Assembly (NCBI GenBank): GCA_973895155.1
Contig: OZ316894.1
Span: 26,102,001-26,166,000 of the forward strand
DNA: 64,000 bases
Direction of reading: 5' to 3'
From: Marsupella aquatica
Taxonomy: Eukaryota > Marchantiophyta
A program made the translations under genes and the position numbers. How positions within the stretch are numbered: the first letter of the stretch is position 1; every line of letters starts with the position of its first letter. The notes below the pieces were generated by a model that was not told the DNA's origin, made no database searches, and was given only the letters and a program-made list of their open reading frames with translations. Below are positions 61,201 through 64,000 of the stretch, piece after piece.

Positions 61201-63931
61201 TGGAACTGGTTCAATGAGAGTATTTAAATCACGCCCATCAGCAGTATAACCCCATCTATTAGGGGCAGCACCAGCTATGTAGGCACATGCTCGTTCATCT
61301 GTGTCCTTGAGAAACACCTACAAAAATCAAAGCGATCTGTAAGCAGACTAGTCGCCGAATGTATCGTCAGTTCACCAATCTGAAAGCAGTGCAGAAAAGA
61401 AACATAAGCTCGGTAGCGCAGGTTTCTTCATGGTCAGATTCTTACTTTTTGATGCCTGACATCAGAAATCGGGAAAGGGTCAATAACCACAGGTTTTTCC
61501 TCGGCTTCTATAACTTTGCGGAGGGCAGGATTACTTTCAGGTGCGACGGTACCAATGTATGAGAGTAGACATGACTCGACCTCTTCCTCTGTGAAGTCGC
61601 CAACAACACAAACCTGCACGTAGCAACTCCCAAAGTCAAGTCGGTAATGCAGTGGGCTTCAATCTCACACTGAAGCTCAAAATTCATGATAAAAAGAAGT
61701 CGGCATTTCTGGAACCGAATCAGGATAACCGCAACACTACTAACCTCCATATTACCAGCCACCAACTGTCTCATTACAGCCTCTCTGACAACTGGTAATG
61801 TCAGTCTCTCAATAGCTTGTGGAGACGGCTCAATAAATCTCTCCTCATCTTTAAACATGGCCCGCATAAGCCTGTGTGCTGTTGCTCGCTCTAGGCTCTT
61901 TGGCATAGATCTATAGTGTGAAAGATACAGCTGCTTTGCTCTATCCAAGGCATCCTCAAGCCACACATTGTGCTGCAATACTCAACAGTACGATTAAGGA
62001 CAATTCAAAACTGAACATGAAAACCGTATGGTGGCAACATGAAACTTGGTGTAAAATGTACGAGCTATGACATGTTCAGGTATTTATCAAAGAGAAGAAA
62101 TATCGGACCCTGTATCAGGTGCCTCAATGCTGTAATACCAGTCATTACTTTCACAACGATTTGAGGAGACTCATAAATCTTGAAGGGCGCTCATATTTCA
62201 GGAAGACACATTTACCCCACAACCTGACGTATATGGAAAAGAATATGTTTTTTGCCCAATAGCCATTTGACTCACCTAACTTGGACTTGACATTCACAAG
62301 ACCACGTGAGACACGACTTCATTACCTGAAGGTAAAGAGCTAAAATAAACAATAATTCTACTACCCACACCAAGTTGTCATCTGAACTTCCAAGGACTCA
62401 CTTATAATCGTAGTCTTACCTCCCATAAAATTTAACACTACTTTTCGGAAAACGTGTGCCTTAGCTTTCAAGCCACATGATTTCTGCCCGGGACATTGTG
62501 ATAAGACGAATGATTGGGACTAGGCAACAGTCAAGAGACCGATAAAAGAAACTGACCTCAAGCACCATGTGCAACAGCTGAAAGGTGGCACGCATCCCAC
62601 CATCACGAAGGGTAAAATGGAAGTCCATACACATAAATTCCTCATCCGCTTCCAGTACACAGTTGATCAAATTTCCAACACAAAACAGCTCCACCTGTCC
62701 CATTACCATTGTTATGGGTGCCTCATAAATGAAAAATTAATAACCAAGCCTTGATCTCCAGATTATGAAAGGAAATCAGCTGTAACGACATGTACCAACT
62801 GAACCAGGTTACAATATTTGCATTAGGTACTGCAACCTGAAAAGCTTGCTGGTAACGGAACCAGCCCTTATCAGATCATGTCAACCTAACTATTATGGAA
62901 AGCATTTTTCACATTGTTGAAGGCAGTTGAGAATAACAGCAACCAGCTAGTTCATACCTGCTCTCTAGAAAAGCCACCAACAGCACCCCCTTCACTAAGA
63001 GTACGAACGCCCACTGCAACAGCTCCACTTGCATCCGGACGCTCTCGGGCCCTTCCTCCTGCCACGACTAACCGCATGACACCTCCCTTTGCTTCATTTT
63101 GGGTAATCTTTGCATCCAAAGAGTCAGAAAAGACAAAATTTATCAATTTCTTTGTGTAAAAGGCCAAAGCACTGGAGAATGAAGAGCCACCAGAGCCCCA
63201 GCTGGTCATGGACAAGAACTATAGCATTAAGTCTTCCATACCATTTTCCAATAATGGGCTGACCAGCAATCCTAAGCTGCGACTACAGGAATGCTCCCAC
63301 GAACTCAATATCGCTACCTTGTAATTGACACGAATGCCGTTTGACAAACGTCTCTGAACCACTCCAGTAGCCCCATCCACAAATTTGGCCGAGTTTCCTT
63401 GCTCTGCGTCACTAACAAATGATGGTTGTCTCCTTAATCGCAGCGCTGCTAACTGTAAAGGAGAAACAAGCTCCTTTGGCACCTCCAACTGCATCGCGCG
63501 TAAACACGTCAGCCTTGGGCAAAATTAAAAAGAACACTCAGTAGCAGGAATATATCTGGTTTGGACACGGACAATATCGAGCCAGTCTAGGCAATGAAAA
63601 AGGGGGGCCAGGGAGAACATTCAGCAAATAAGTAGATAATCAAAACCAACAGAGAACTACAGAATCTGTGAAACCCTTGGAAATTAAGGAAAATCTGAAT
63701 GCGACTATAGAGATAGTAGAATATGACCTCAGGTTCAGGACTCAATGTTCCCGTCAAGCCTTCCAATACTCCATCCAGAATTGCCTCAGGGGTTATATCG
63801 AACGGGCTGTCTCCAACACCGTCCACATGCAGAGTTTTGGGTACGCAGGCAACTATAGCAGATGGCAAAGGAGCAGTTGACCTTCCAAAGTCAGCTACGT
63901 AGTTCAGCATTTCTCCTGCCGTTGCATTCAC
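58261..63931 (-). CDS. SPP: Chloroplast stromal processing peptidase (M16 family), C-terminal part
   Basis: Metalloendopeptidase of the pitrilysin/insulinase family M16 that removes transit peptides from proteins imported into the plastid stroma. Exons 5' to 3': 63728-63931, 63318-63488, 62958-63107, 62557-62694, 61745-61972, 61446-61613, 61188-61317, 60672-60810, 59595-59715, 59363-59443, 58963-59064, 58492-58669, 58261-58331; 626 residues visible. Family marks include ADFGRSTAPLPSAIVACVP, LEVPKELVSPLQL, GVMRLVVAGGRA, LINCVLEADEEFMCMDFHF, WLEDALDRAKQLYLSHYRS, FLKDTDERACAYIAG, LFTTVRDALGLTYDVSFELS, AKRTLMMRHE, DIYNAYNHLCLDDDSLFTCI and the end MTTMTRPTT. The zinc-binding HxxEH site and transit peptide belong to the N-terminal half, beyond the right edge. 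The whole plant enzyme is about twice this length. The acceptor at 60811 was chosen by phase because nearby alternatives hit a stop. Confidence 0.93.
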
Positions 63932-64000
63932 CTGTTCGCGCCCAAACCAAAAAGGATCCACCTCATTACAGTGCATGTCAAGACTATTTACTAAAACTAA

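Overview
The window reads as nuclear DNA of a land plant. Genes have many short exons with GT-AG introns of roughly 90-900 bases, products match plant-type orthologues (CHR5-type CHD1, mid-SUN protein, chloroplast stromal processing peptidase), and long stretches between genes hold small repeats and transposon remnants. One gene is a PIBF1/CEP90-like centriolar coiled-coil protein. In plants such a gene is expected only where sperm are flagellated, so a bryophyte, lycophyte or fern is more likely than a flowering plant. Intron size and base composition make a liverwort- or moss-like genome my first guess; this is inference and no species is claimed.

Layout. (1) 1-12592, plus strand: CHD1/CHR5 chromatin remodeller with its first residues off the left edge. 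(2) 12593-17216: no gene recognised; microsatellite and duplications. (3) 17217-25305, minus: PIBF1/CEP90-like gene. (4) 25306-27701: no recognised gene. (5) 27702-33760, minus: RNA polymerase III subunit RPC5. (6) 33761-38210: divergent spacer, pyrimidine-rich near RPC5 and purine-rich further on; probably holds both promoters and leaders. (7) 38211-42349, plus: mid-SUN-domain membrane protein. (8) 42350-46696: repeat-rich spacer with a 333-bp terminal-inverted-repeat element flanked by a perfect 6-bp duplication, and a tRNA-like SINE candidate. (9) 46697-49047, plus: eIF3 subunit f. (10) 49048-52079: spacer with several tandem repeats. (11) 52080-56504, plus: RING / kinase-like / WD40 protein whose kinase motifs look degenerate. 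(12) 56505-58260: convergent spacer with a perfect 11-bp hairpin. (13) 58261-63931, minus: C-terminal half of stromal processing peptidase, running off the right edge.

The genes do not form a pathway. They are housekeeping or structural genes (chromatin, Pol III transcription, translation initiation, plastid protein import, nuclear envelope/ER, centriole, ubiquitin-type signalling) lying side by side as is usual in plants. Exon models were built by hand from conserved protein sequence, splice-site dinucleotides and phase. Within each model every exon joins its neighbour in phase; the few uncertain junctions are named in the entries. UTR ends, promoters and poly(A) sites could not be placed.
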